64,000 nt of DNA, taken from NCBI GenBank assembly GCA_021737185.1, contig JAIPEL010000006.1, positions 1 through 64,000 of the forward strand. Reading direction: 5' to 3'. The translations under genes were made by a program, and so were the position numbers. Below the pieces are notes generated by a model. The model was given only the letters and a program-made list of their open reading frames with translations. It had not been told where the DNA came from and made no database searches. Position 1 is the first letter of the stretch. Every line of letters begins with the position of its first letter. The DNA comes from Desulfobacterales bacterium. GTDB lineage: Bacteria > Desulfobacterota > Desulfobacteria > Desulfobacterales > CAFBRK01. Shown here piece after piece: positions 33,910 through 44,500 of the stretch.

Positions 33910-35622
33910 ATGACGACAGACATCAGCGAACGGCGCTTTGTGGCCTATTTTTCCATGGAGATAGGGATTGACGAAAGAATATACACCTACAGCGGTGGTT
34001 TGGGGGTTTTGGCCGGAGACACGATCCGTTCGGCGGCGGACCTCAAGGTGCCCATGGTGGCGGTCACGCTTCTCTACCGCAAGGGGTATTTCCGGCAGCG
34101 GCTGGAAGCCGACGGATGGCAGCGGGAGGAGACGACCTCCTGGGCCGTTGAAAAGTTGCTTCAGGAGGAGTTCCCGCGATTCCGGGTCCCGGTGGAAGGA
34201 AGAATTGTTCATCTGCGGGCCTGGCGGTATGATGTCAAGGGCGTGGGCGGCTACACGGTCCCAATCTATTTTCTGGACGCGGATCTTCCCGAAAACTCCG
34301 AGTGGGACCGAGGCCTGACCCAAACGCTTTACGGCGGGGATGATCATTACCGGATTTCGCAGGAGGTGATTCTGGGGATCGGCGGCGTCAGAATGCTCCG
34401 TGCTTTAGGCTATAAACACATCAGCCCGTTCCATCTCAACGAAGGGCATGCAGCCCTTCTGACCCTGGAACTTCTGGATGAGGCCGCCAAGGGGGCCGGA
34501 AGGGAATCGGTCGTTCAAAAAGACGCGGAATCGGTGCGGAACCAATGTGTTTTTACGACCCATACCCCTGTCCCCGCAGGACACGACAAGTTTCCTCTAG
34601 AGCTTGCGAGGAAGGTGATCGGAGAGCGGGATGATTTTTTTGGGCTGGAAGGCGTCCTGTACGAAGGGAACACCCTGAACATGACCTATCTGGCCTTAAG
34701 GCTGAGCCGCTATATCAACGGAGTGGCCCAAAAGCACGGTGAGGTCTCACGGCTGATGTTCGCCGGCTATGCCATTGATGCCATCACCAACGGGGTACAT
34801 GCCGCGACATGGGTTTCCGGGCCTTTCCGAAAGCTTTTCGACCGCTACATTCCTTTTTGGCGGCAGGACAACTTCAGCCTGCGCTATGCCTTGAGCCTTC
34901 CCAGAGAGGAGCTGTGGGAAGCTCACATGCAGTGCAAAAAGCGGCTGATGGACTTCGTCAACCGGGAAACGGGCGCAGCCATGGATGAAAATAGTCTAAC
35001 CATCGGCTTTGCCCGGCGTGCTTCAACCTACAAGCGGGGAGACCTCCTTTTCCAGGACATAGAGAGGATGAAACGGATATCCAATGAGGTCGGCAAGATC
35101 CAGGTCATCTACGGCGGCAAGGCCCATCCCCGGGACAATGAGGGAAAGGAGCTCATCAAGCGGATTTTTAGGGCCCGGCGGGAACTGCAACATGACATCA
35201 GGGTTGTTTATCTGGAAAACTACAACATGGCGCTGGGGGCCATGATCACATCCGGGGTTGATATATGGCTCAACACGCCCGAACCGCCCATGGAGGCTTC
35301 GGGAACCAGCGGGATGAAGGCGGCCTTGAACGGTGTGCCCAATTTGAGCGTGCTGGACGGCTGGTGGATCGAAGGGAACATCGAGGGGCTGACCGGCTGG
35401 TCCATCGGCGCCTCGACCCAGGGAAAAGGAGAGAATCGGGACCACTCTCTGGATGCCCCGTCGTTATACGACAAGCTGGAGCATGCTATTGTTCCCCTTT
35501 TCTATCAAGATCGGCGCAGCTTCATGGACATAATGGCTTACTCCATTGCCATCAACGGGTCTTTTTTTAACACCCAGAGGATGGTGCAGGAGTATGTGCT
35601 GAATGCCTATTTCACTCACTGA
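33910..35622 (+). CDS. glgP: Alpha-glucan (glycogen/maltodextrin) phosphorylase, short form
   Basis: 570 residues with GGAGGA before the ATG. Features of short GT35 phosphorylases: [20 protein letters not shown] (start), [52 protein letters not shown], and the PLP-lysine region [20 protein letters not shown] (Lys at about 468). The reaction is glucan + Pi to glucose-1-phosphate. Short forms with this ending ([16 protein letters not shown]) are normal, so it is intact and the best-preserved enzyme of the island. It supplies sugar phosphate to glycolysis or to glucan synthesis. Confidence 0.88.
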   Translation: MTTDISERRFVAYFSMEIGIDERIYTYSGGLGVLAGDTIRSAADLKVPMVAVTLLYRKGYFRQRLEADGWQREETTSWAVEKLLQEEFPRFRVPVEGRIVHLRAWRYDVKGVGGYTVPIYFLDADLPENSEWDRGLTQTLYGGDDHYRISQEVILGIGGVRMLRALGYKHISPFHLNEGHAALLTLELLDEAAKGAGRESVVQKDAESVRNQCVFTTHTPVPAGHDKFPLELARKVIGERDDFFGLEGVLYEGNTLNMTYLALRLSRYINGVAQKHGEVSRLMFAGYAIDAITNGVHAATWVSGPFRKLFDRYIPFWRQDNFSLRYALSLPREELWEAHMQCKKRLMDFVNRETGAAMDENSLTIGFARRASTYKRGDLLFQDIERMKRISNEVGKIQVIYGGKAHPRDNEGKELIKRIFRARRELQHDIRVVYLENYNMALGAMITSGVDIWLNTPEPPMEASGTSGMKAALNGVPNLSVLDGWWIEGNIEGLTGWSIGASTQGKGENRDHSLDAPSLYDKLEHAIVPLFYQDRRSFMDIMAYSIAINGSFFNTQRMVQEYVLNAYFTH

Positions 35623-35677
35623 AAAGATGTCGGCCAATCGCATTCACATCCGCATGGCGCTTCAAGATGACGTTTGA

Positions 35678-35790
35678 GATGCTGGACAACAAGCATGAAC
35701 TCAAAGTATCGATGCTGGATGCCGCCACCGGCTTTTACCGCATGCAGCGCTACCGTGTCGGCGATTTTTTCGGTCCCGTGGATATGGGGA
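35678..35790 (+). pseudogene. Aldehyde ferredoxin oxidoreductase N-terminal fragment
   Basis: The frame MLDNKHELKVSMLDAATGFY, then RMQRYRVGDFFGPVDMGIHL, resembles the beginning of AOR-type tungsten enzymes (YxVGDFFGPVDLGIHLA). After about 38 codons it switches, in frame, to an acyl-CoA synthetase sequence (FVSQSGAICTAILDLAL). A deletion evidently fused the two genes. A 16-codon ORF (MSANRIHIRMALQDDV, 35627-35677) just upstream may be the end of another lost gene. Assignment rests on pattern memory. Confidence 0.5.
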
Positions 35791-36830
35791 TTCATCTGGC
35801 CTTTGTCTCCCAGAGCGGGGCCATCTGTACGGCCATTTTAGATCTGGCGTTAAAGGAGCATATCGGTTTCAGCCATTTTGTCAGTATCGGCTCCATGCTG
35901 GACGTGGATTTCGGCGACCTCATCGATTATCTCGGAAACGATCCCTCGGCCAAAAGCATTCTGCTCTACATCGAAAGTCTGACGAATTTTCGTAAGTTCA
36001 TGAGCGCCGCGCGCGCGGTGTCACGACACCATCGAGTGCACGAAGGCGCCGGACACACTCATGAGCGCCGCGCGCGCGGTGTCACGTGTCAAGCCCATCA
36101 TCGTACTCAAAGCGGGCAGAAGCGAGGCCGGGGCAAAGGCCGCCGCCTCCCATACGGGGGCCATGGCCGGCGAAGACGCAGTGTATGACGCCGCCTTCAA
36201 GCGCGCCGGCATCGTCCGTGTGGACACCATCCAGGATCTTTTCGACTGTGCCGAATTGATGGCCAAACAGCCGCGCCCTCTCGGCCCCCGCCTGGCCATT
36301 GTCAGCAACGGCGGAGGCCCGGGCGTGATGGCCACGGACACCCTTGCCCGTTACGGTCTGGAACCGGCACCTCTCGCCCCTGAAACCTTTCAGAAACTCG
36401 ATGCGTTTCTGCCGCCCTTCTGGAGTCGCGGCAACCCCGTCGATATTCTCGGGGATGCCTCCTCGGAACGCTTTCGACGCACACTTGAAATCTGTTTTGA
36501 CGGAAAAGACACGGACGGCGTTTGTGTTATCCTGGCACCCCAGGCCCTGACGGACCCCATTCTGGTGGCCGAGACCCTGGCATCCACGATGAAAGGCCGC
36601 CGGTATCCCGTTTTTGCCTGCTGGAAAAATGCCTGTCCATTGCCGGAAAGCAAGGCTTTCAATCGGTGCAGGGCATCGTGCTACAGGAGAACAGGAACAT
36701 GCTGGCGCTTGCGAAAAAACTGGGGTTTGGCATTAAAAGAGAGCCCGATTCCGGAGACCATGAACTGGTGATCCATTTCGGAAAGAACGAGAAAGGGTCA
36801 TATGCGACCACTGGTGTCATATGACCTTTT
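35791..36830 (+). pseudogene. NDP-forming acyl-CoA synthetase/GNAT relic
   Basis: Three pieces of one large protein remain. The CoA-ligase domain (SQSGAICTAILDLALKEHIG, SIGSMLDVDFGDLIDYLGND) runs to 36025. After a 61-bp insertion that repeats 26 bp (36000-36025 and 36061-36086) and shifts the frame, it continues from 36061 ([20 protein letters not shown], then [11 protein letters not shown] with the phospho-His, and [14 protein letters not shown]). At about 36640 it jumps, in another frame, to the end of a GNAT acetyltransferase ([20 protein letters not shown], then [13 protein letters not shown]). The ATP-grasp domain and most of GNAT are missing. Intact relatives of about 900 residues make acetyl-CoA/acetate + ATP or acetylate proteins. 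Confidence 0.75.
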
Positions 36831-36832
36831 TT
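36796..36832 (+). terminator. Rho-independent terminator
   Basis: GGTCATATG and CATATGACC form a perfect 9-bp stem around a 13-nt loop and are followed by TTTTTT. It ends the relic cluster. The loop (ACCACTGG) and stem resemble the hairpin at 23310-23337, so it may derive from a repeat element. Confidence 0.65.
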
Positions 36833-37040
36833 ATATGGTGCCTGACATCGATCAGGGGGAGTCCTTGTTTATCCATTTTGATCAAAAAATCAGAATGATG
36901 AGGGGATTTCCGGTGAGCATTTGATGTCTGGCATAAAGATTGAACTCATATGTGAATGCAAGGACCGGAAGCTTGGAAGCGCACCTGTCCGGCCTTGACG
37001 CCTAAACATTTGTCAAACCATCATCCAGAAGGAGGGCACC
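36833..37040. other. Upstream region of the small membrane/BON gene cluster
   Basis: About 200 bp without a gene. A CTGGCATAAAGATTGAAC segment (36929-36946) has the GG-N10 spacing of a sigma-54 promoter but GA instead of GC at the -12 element, so it is only a weak candidate. The region ends with the strong AAGGAGGG site of the next gene. Confidence 0.25.
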
Positions 37041-37190
37041 ATGCTTTGGACCATATTTGTGATTCTACTGGTTTTGTGGGCGCTGGGACTGTTGACCGGC
37101 TACACTATGGGCGGCGTCATTCATGCCCTGCTGGTGATTGCCATCGTTGTGGTGCTGATCCAGGTGATTCAAGGCCGCCGACAGGTGTGA
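37041..37190 (+). CDS. Lmo0937-type tiny membrane protein
   Basis: 49 residues, too short for the ORF track: MLWTIFVILLVLWALGLLTG, then YTMGGVIHALLVIAIVVVLI and QVIQGRRQV. Two hydrophobic helices joined by a GYTMGG turn and a basic end match the Lmo0937 family (DUF5670). A strong AAGGAGGG ribosome site precedes it. Function unknown; such genes cluster with BON and general-stress genes. Its TGA is followed in the same frame by BON-domain sequence. Confidence 0.75.
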   Translation: MLWTIFVILLVLWALGLLTGYTMGGVIHALLVIAIVVVLIQVIQGRRQV

Positions 37191-37439
37191 TCCGCCGATG
37201 CCATCAAACAGTCGCGCACCGGGGAGTATGTCGACGATTCGGTCATTACGACCAAGGTCAAGTCGCTGCTGGCAGGCGACGATTTTCTCAAGTCTTTCCA
37301 GATCGGCGTCGAGACCTTCAAGGGCGTCGTTCAACTGAGCGGGTTCGTCAATACGCAGGATGCCGTGGACAAGGCCGGGCAAATCGCGCGCAGCGTTAAA
37401 GGGGTCAAATCCGTCAAGAACGATCTGATCGTCAAATAG
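37191..37439 (+). pseudogene. BON-domain gene without a start
   Basis: 82 open codons follow the TGA of the Lmo0937-like gene in the same frame: TGEYVDDSVITTKVKSLLAG, then FQIGVETFKGVVQLSGFVNT and ARSVKGVKSVKNDLIVK. This is a complete BON domain, but no ATG, GTG or TTG lies before it and the usual signal peptide is missing. Either a deletion fused the BON gene to the end of the Lmo0937 gene, or the TGA is read through. The first is more likely given the neighbouring lesions. The end of this domain (37395-37415) is nearly identical to 30151-30171. Confidence 0.65.
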
Positions 37440-37452
37440 CAAAAGGAGAGCT

Positions 37453-37647
37453 ATGATGCCGTTGCTTCACTTGATCATTGTTCTGGTCGTTGTTGGGGTT
37501 ATTCTATGGGTCATCAACAGCTACATACCGATGCAGCCCACGATAAAAAAAATCCTCAATGTCGTCGTGGTTGTTGGGGTCATTCTCTGGCTATTGAGCG
37601 CCTTCGGGGTCATTGGCTCTCTCCAAGGGATTCGTATCGGGGGTTGA
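37453..37647 (+). CDS. Thivi_2564-type small membrane protein
   Basis: 64 residues with AAGGAGAG before a double ATG. Two hydrophobic helices (about 4-22 and 36-58) around the conserved SYIPMQPTIKKILNVVVVVG match the Thivi_2564 family of short inner-membrane proteins. Function unknown. It lies 13 nt after the BON remnant and 58 nt before the BON lipoprotein gene, so a shared stress transcript is likely. Confidence 0.7.
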   Translation: MMPLLHLIIVLVVVGVILWVINSYIPMQPTIKKILNVVVVVGVILWLLSAFGVIGSLQGIRIGG

Positions 37648-37705
37648 TAGGCCAAAAAGAATGTAAATCGGGCCATTTCACAAAGGGGAATGAAGGAGGC
37701 TGAAA

Positions 37706-38113
37706 ATGAGTCCATCACACAGAGGTTTCTTCATCGTTGTTTTGCTGTCCATATTTCTCGGATTATCCGGTTGCGAACAAAAGGGAAGCGCCGAAAAGGC
37801 CGGGGAAAAGATTGATCAGGCAGCTGAAAAAGCAGGCGAAAAAATTGAAGACGCCAAGGAAGCGATTGGCGATAGTGCCGAAAAAACCGGGGAATACCTG
37901 GATGATACCGCGATCACCGCCAAGGTCAAGGCGGGTATTCTGGGTGACCCATTGCTCAAGGTGGCCCAGATCAACGTGATCACGACAAACGGCGTGGTCG
38001 CGCTGAACGGCGTCGTTGATTCCCGGCAAAGCATCGACAGGGCAATGCAAATCGCCCAAAGCGTCAAGGATGTGAAATCGGTCGAAAACAACCTTGTCGT
38101 CAAGGGGTCCTGA
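37706..38113 (+). CDS. BON-domain lipoprotein
   Basis: 135 residues. Signal peptide with lipobox LSGC (Cys at about 23), then a helical Lys/Glu/Ala repeat region (KAGEKIDQAAEKAGEKIEDA, about 28-62), then one BON domain (about 65-133: DDTAITAKVKAGILGDPLLK, NGVVALNGVVDSRQSIDRAM, VKDVKSVENNLVVKG). BON domains bind phospholipids or membranes and occur in OsmY-type envelope-stress proteins; the lipid anchor places this one in the periplasm. GGAGG precedes the ATG. Intact, unlike the neighbouring BON remnant. Confidence 0.85.
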   Translation: MSPSHRGFFIVVLLSIFLGLSGCEQKGSAEKAGEKIDQAAEKAGEKIEDAKEAIGDSAEKTGEYLDDTAITAKVKAGILGDPLLKVAQINVITTNGVVALNGVVDSRQSIDRAMQIAQSVKDVKSVENNLVVKGS

Positions 38114-38264
38114 TACTCGAGCCACTTTCGGGATTTCGTATCGGGTCGATCGTCGGGCCCGATACGATTTCACCAAGAGACCCGTCAGCCTCCGCCTTCC
38201 AGGCACTCGATCAACACTGTCCATCCGCTGTGGGATAAGACGGCCCATCATAAGGAGAATAAAC

Positions 38265-38495
38265 ATGAATGCTAAACTTATCTTCGGTATGATCCTGGCC
38301 GGACTGGCGGTCGTCTTTGTCATTCAGAATGTCGCGGTGATGGAGCTTAGATTTTTATTCTGGACGCTGTCCATGTCCGGGGCATTGTTGATGTTCCTGA
38401 TCCTGTCGGTGGGCATTTTCCTGGGCTGGCTGCTGCACGGCAGCTTCAGGAGAAGAAAAAGAAATGCCGCGGCCGCAGAAAAAGGCCCGGCATAG
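38265..38495 (+). CDS. LapA-domain small membrane protein, copy 2
   Basis: 76 residues from the ATG at 38265, with AAGGAGAA upstream; the track entry starting at 38094 is an extension. Two membrane helices and the shared core [20 protein letters not shown], then SGALLMFLILSVGIFLGWLL. The basic tail ends with an Ala-rich extension. Clearly a paralogue of 29910-30113, with an identical 9-residue FLFWTLSMS stretch. The two copies bracket the decayed island. Probably involved in envelope/LPS homeostasis. Confidence 0.8.
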   Translation: MNAKLIFGMILAGLAVVFVIQNVAVMELRFLFWTLSMSGALLMFLILSVGIFLGWLLHGSFRRRKRNAAAAEKGPA

Positions 38496-38537
38496 TTAGC
38501 CACGCGCCTCGCTTGGCATCCGAAGGAAACATGCATC

Positions 38538-41500
38538 GTGAGGGCAAGACCCAGGAAAAAACTCCGGACCCTGTTCCATATGAGGGGCCGTCCCGGCAAG
38601 ACCGGCCAAGCGCAAAAGCCGGCCGACGACGAGCCGCCTCTGCGCGCGGAACTGTTCAGCAGCGATCAGATGAAACTGCACGGCAGGGTGCTGGCGGAAT
38701 CGCACACGCTGGGTTCGAAACCCCCTTCGGAGCGGCTCCTGACGCGCCTGGCGGAGAATGAAACGGTCCTGATTGACGCCCGGGACCTGGTCGCGGAGGC
38801 GGTTCTCGCCAATCTCAGGATCGCCCCGGCCGGCGAATGGCTGCTCGACAATTTCTATTTGATCGAGGAACAGATTCGCATGGCCAGGCGACACCTGCCC
38901 AAGGGCTACAGCCGGGAACTGCCGCGGCTGCGGAACGCTCCCCTGGCCGGGCTTCCCCGCGTGTACGACATCGCCCTGGAGATTGTCGCCCACGGCGATG
39001 GGCGCGTGGATCCGGAAAATCTGAGCAGTTTCGTGGCCGCCTACCAGTCGGTGACCATCCTTACGATCGGCGAATTGTGGGCCATCCCCATCATGCTGCG
39101 CCTGGCCCTGATCGAGAATCTGCGCCGGGTTGCCGCCCGGATCACCGCGGGCAGGGTCGAGCGCAACCGGGCCAACCATTGGTCCGGTCTGATGACGGAG
39201 ATCGCCGCACGGGACCCCAAGAGTCTGATTCTGACGGTCGCCGACATGGCCCGGTCGCAACCCTCGATGGGGAGCGCATTCGTTGCGGAGCTGACGCGCA
39301 GCCTGCAGAGCCAGGGCTCGGCGCTGTCTCTGCCGCTCACCTGGATCGAGCAGCGCCTGGCGGAGTCCGGCCAGACCATCGAACAACTGGTGCACGCGGA
39401 GACCCAGCAACAAGCGGCCGATCAGGTCTCCATGAGCAACAGCATCGGCAGCCTCCGTTTCCTGGGGGCGATGGCGTGGCGGGAGTTCGTCGAGACCATG
39501 AGCACCGTCGAGTGGACGCTTCGTGAGGATCCCGGCGATGTGTATGCCAAGATGGATTTTAACACCCGCGATCGCTACCGCCACGTCGTGGAAAGAATTG
39601 CCAAGCGCAGTCCGCACAGCGAAAACGAGGTGGCGCGCCAGGCGATCCGGCTGGCGCAGGCGCGGGCCGCTCAAAAGGACGGGGACGACCGCGCGGCACA
39701 TGTCGGATTCTACCTGATCGACGAGGGATTGGCACAGCTCGAACGCTCCCTGCAGGTGCGCTTATCTCCGGCCGAGGCGATACGCAAGGTCGGCCGCCGG
39801 ATGCCTTTGCCGCTTTATTGCGGCGCCATTGTCCTGCTGACGGCGATTTTTACCGGGGGCTTGGCGGTCAAGGCCTATAGCGAGGGACTGCAGGGCTGGG
39901 CGCTGGGGGTGTACGGGCTTCTTTTGCTGATGTGCGCCAGTCATCTGGCGGTGGCCCTGGTGAACTGGCTGGCGACGTTGCTGGCGACACCGCGCGCGCT
40001 GCCGCGCATGGATTTTTCCCGGGGGATCCCTTCGGAATTGCGCACCCTGGTGGTGGTCCCGACGATCCTCAGGAGCACGGCAAACATCGAGGAACTGATC
40101 GAAGCGCTGGAAGTCCGCTTCCTGGCCAATCAGGATGACCACCTGCACTTCGCGCTGCTCACCGATTACCGCGACGCCGAAGAAGAGACGCTGCCGGAAG
40201 ACGATTTCCTGCTGCGGCGGGCTCGGCAGGGAATCGAAGCGCTGAACGACAAATACCGCCAGCCGGAAGGTGCCGTCTTTTTCCTGTTTCATCGCCCGCG
40301 GCGATGGAATCCGCGCGATCGGACCTGGATGGGATACGAGCGCAAACGCGGCAAGCTAAGGGATTTGAACTGGCTCCTGCGCGGCGGCGCGCAGGGCACC
40401 CCGGAAGAGCGCTTTGCAATGATCGTCGGTGAAACCAGGATTTTATCGAACGTAAAATATGTAATCACCCTCGATACCGATACTCAACTGGCGCGCGATT
40501 CGGCCTGGCAGTTTGTGGGCGCCATGGCGCACCCGCTCAATGTTGCGCGCTACGACGAAGCGCAGCAGCGTGTCGTTGCGGGCTACGGCATTCTCCAGCC
40601 GCGGGTGGCGGTGAGCCTCTCCGGAAGGAACCAATCGCGATATGGCCACATGTGCGCCAGCGAGCCGGGCATCGATCCTTATACGCGTGCCGTTTCCGAT
40701 GTCTACCAGGACCTGTTTGGCGAAGGCTCGTTCATCGGCAAGGGCATCTATGACGTGGATGCCTTCGAACGGGCGCTGGCCGGGCGCTTCCCAGACAACC
40801 GGATCCTCAGCCACGATCTTCTGGAAGGGTGTTACGCGCGGGCCGGGCTGCTCAGCGACGTGCAGTTGTACGAAGAATACCCGTCGCGCTACAGTGCGGA
40901 TGTGAGCCGCCGGCACCGTTGGATTCGCGGCGACTGGCAAATTGCACGCTGGCTGTTGCCGGATATCTCCATGCCCAACGCGCGCCGGCAGAAGAACCCG
41001 CTTTCCATACTTTCCCGCTGGAAGATCCTGGACAACCTGCGGCGCAGTCTGATGGCGGCGGCGCTGACCCTGCTGCTGCTGCTGGCCTGGGCCATGTCGC
41101 CGTCGGCCGGGTTCTGGACCTTGGCGGTGATCGGCATCATCCTGATTCCCTCCTTGATTTCATCGACCCTGAATGTATTTCAGAAGAAAAACGATGTGAC
41201 CGTGGGCCAGCACCTTGCGGCCGAGGCGCGCGCGGCCCGTCGCTACGTTCTCCAGGCGGCCTTCACACTCGTGTGCCTGCCCTACGAAGCGTTTTTCAGC
41301 CTGGATGCCGTGGTGCGGGCCGGCTGGCGGCTGGTGATCACCAAGAAGGGACTGCTGCAATGGGACCTCTCCGGCGCGTGGGATCGTCACGACCGATCGG
41401 GTCTTGCTGCTTCCTGGCGGACCATGTGGTTTGCCGCCGCCCTGGCGGCGGCCGCGGGAATTTATCTGACAGCCGCACGACCGGCCGTGCTGGGCGTGGC

Positions 41501-44500
41501 CGGGCCCCTCCTGGGCCTCTGGTTCGCCTCCCCTGCCATCGCCTGGTGGGTCAGTCAGCCGCTTCCTGACCGCCGGGAAGTACTGACAAGTGATCAGACC
41601 CTCTTTCTGCGCAAGCTTGCCCGGAAAACATGGGCGTTTTTCGAGACCTTCGTCGGTCCGGAAGACCACTGGCTGCCGCCGGACAACTACCAGGAGCACC
41701 CCGTTTCCGTGCTGGCCCACCGCACCTCGCCGACCAACATGGGCCTGGCCCTGCTGGCCAATCTGGCCGCCTACGACTTCGGCTACATTTCGACCGGAAT
41801 GCTCCTCGAACGGACGACGCAGGCCCTTCAGACCATGCAAGGACTGGAACGGCATCGAGGCCACTTCTACAACTGGTATGACACGCAATCCTTGCAGCCC
41901 CTTGCGCCCACATACATTTCGTCGGTGGACAGCGGAAATCTGGCGGGCCATTTGCTGACACTGCGGCCGGGTCTGCTCGGCCTGGCCGATCATCAGCTTC
42001 TTGGAACGCGGTTGTTTGACGGCCTGGGCGAAACCCTCGCTATTGTCGCGGAGGCGGCCGCCACGGCGCCGGAGCCATCCTCCCACGCCCGACTCGCCGA
42101 ACTTCAGCAGGTTCTGGCGTCCGCAGTCGATACCCGGCCTGCGACGCTCATGGCGCTGCGACGGACCCTGGACCGATTGGCGGCGTCCGCCGGGGAGCTG
42201 GCCGCCGGTGTCGAAGCCTTCGATCGGGATCCGGAAAGGCCGTTGCGGTGGTGGGTCCGTGCCTTTGCCGGGCAGTGCCGCGACGCGCTCGACGATCTCG
42301 TGCATCTCGCCCCGTGGACCGCGCTCTATTCCGTCCGGGACAGTCTCGGCGATTTTTTCGATCGCCAAGCGATCCCGACGCTGCGCCAACTGGCGGCCCT
42401 GGACGTGGATCTTACCTCGACCGCTGGGCCGAGTTCCGTGCCGGATGAAATGCAAGGCCTCGTCGCAGAGGGCCGCCGCCATGCGGAGGCGCGGCTTGCG
42501 GTGATCAGCGGTCTTGCGCGACAATGCGACCTGCTGGCGGAAATGGACTTTAGGTTTTTGTACGACGAAAAGCGCCATCTGCTGGCGATCGGCTACAATG
42601 CCGGTGAACACCGACGTGACGCCAGCTATTACGATCTGCTGGCCTCGGAAGCGCGATTTGCCAATTTTGTGGCGATCGCCCGGGGACAGCTGCCCCAAGA
42701 GAGCTGGTTCGCCCTGGGGCGGTTGCTTACCATCGCCGGCGGCGCGCCGATCCTGCTTTCATGGAGCGGTTCGATGTTCGAGTATCTGATGCCGCTCTTG
42801 GTGATGCCGACCTACGAGCGCACCTTGCTCGACCAGACCTATAAGGCGGCGGTGGCCCGGCAGATCGCGTATGGAAAACAGCGCCGTGTTCCGTGGGGTA
42901 TCTCGGAATGCAGCTACAACGCCATCGATGTGAACCTCAACTACCAGTACCGCGCTTTCGGCGTGCCCGGTTTGGGGCTCAAACGAGGTTTGGCCGAGGA
43001 CCTGGTGATTGCCCCTTATGCCTCGGCCCTGGCGCTGATGGTGGTGCCCCGGCAGGCCTGTCAGAACCTCGAGCGGCTCGCGGCCGACGGTCTTGAAACC
43101 CGCTACGGCTTCTACGAAGCGATCGACTACACCCCGTCGCGTCTGCCGCACGGACAATCGCGCGTCGTGGTGCAATCCTTCATGGCCCATCACCAGGGCA
43201 TGAGCCTCCTGTCTCTATCCCATCTGCTGCTGGATCGTCCGATGCAGAAGCGCTTCGCGTCGGTTCCCATGTTTCAGGCGACCCGGCTGCTGCTTCAGGA
43301 GCGCATTCCCGCCAAGACCGCCTTCCATGCGCATACCACCGATATCACCGAGCACCATATGGCCTCCATCGACGCGGAAACGCCGATACGCGTTTTTACG
43401 ACCCCTGACACGCCGAACCCGGCCGTGCAGTTGCTCTCCAACGGGCGCTACCACGTGATGGTCACCAATGCCGGCGGCGGCTACAGCCGCTGGAAGGACC
43501 TGGCCGTCACCCGCTGGCGCGAGGACCGCACCTGCGATAATTGGGGCACCTTCTGCTACCTCCGCGACGTGACCAGCAGGCACTTCTGGTCGACCGCATG
43601 CCAGCCGACGCTCAAGCGGTCGAAGCGGTTCGAGGCGATCTTCTCCGAGGGAAGGGCCGAGTTTCGCTCCCGCGACCACGACTATGACACCCATACCGCG
43701 ATCGCCGTTTCCATCGAGGATGACATCGAGCTGCGCCGCGTGCGCATCACCAACCGCGCCCGGACGCGCCGGGCGATCGACGTTACCAGCTACGCGGAGG
43801 TTGTTCTGGCGTCGCCTGCCGCGGACGCCCTGCATCCGGCCTTCAGCAATCTCTTCGTGCAGACCGAGATCATCCGGCGGCAGCGGGCGATCCTGTGCAC
43901 GCGCCGGCCCCGCTCGCAGGGCGAGACGTCGCCCTGGATGCTGCACCTCATGGCCGTGCACGGGGCCGAAATCGGAGACGTCTCCTATGAGACCGATCGC
44001 ATGCGGTTCATCGGCCGCGGCAACACCCCCGTTGATCCGCAGGCGGTGCGTGGGGTCGGCGATTTTTCTACGGGAGCCCTCTCGGGCAGCGAGGGCTCGG
44101 TGCTCGATCCGATTGTCGCCATCCGCTACCGGATAACCCTTGATCCCGAAGCATCGGCGACCATCAACATCGTCTCCGGCATTGCCGATTCCCGCGACGC
44201 CGCCATTCGCCTGGCAGAAAAGTACCAGGATCGTCGCCTGGCCGACCGCGTGTTCGATCTGGCCTGGACACATGGCCAGGTGCTGCTGCGCCAGTTGAAT
44301 GCATCCCAGGCCGATGCACAGCTCTATGGGCGCCTGGCCGGAGCGGTCATCTATGCCAACAGCTCCCTTAGATCCGACCCGGCCGTCCTCATCAGAAACC
44401 GTCGGGGGCAGTCCGGCCTCTGGGGATACGCCATCTCCGGCGATCTGCCGATCGTGCTGCTGCGGATCGAGGATGCGGCCAATATCGAACTGGTGCGTCA

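Noticed and set aside
37188-37190. TGA as a selenocysteine codon
   Set aside because: No thiol-type active site surrounds it and no selenocysteine insertion stem was recognised; a deletion fusion fits the neighbouring damage better.
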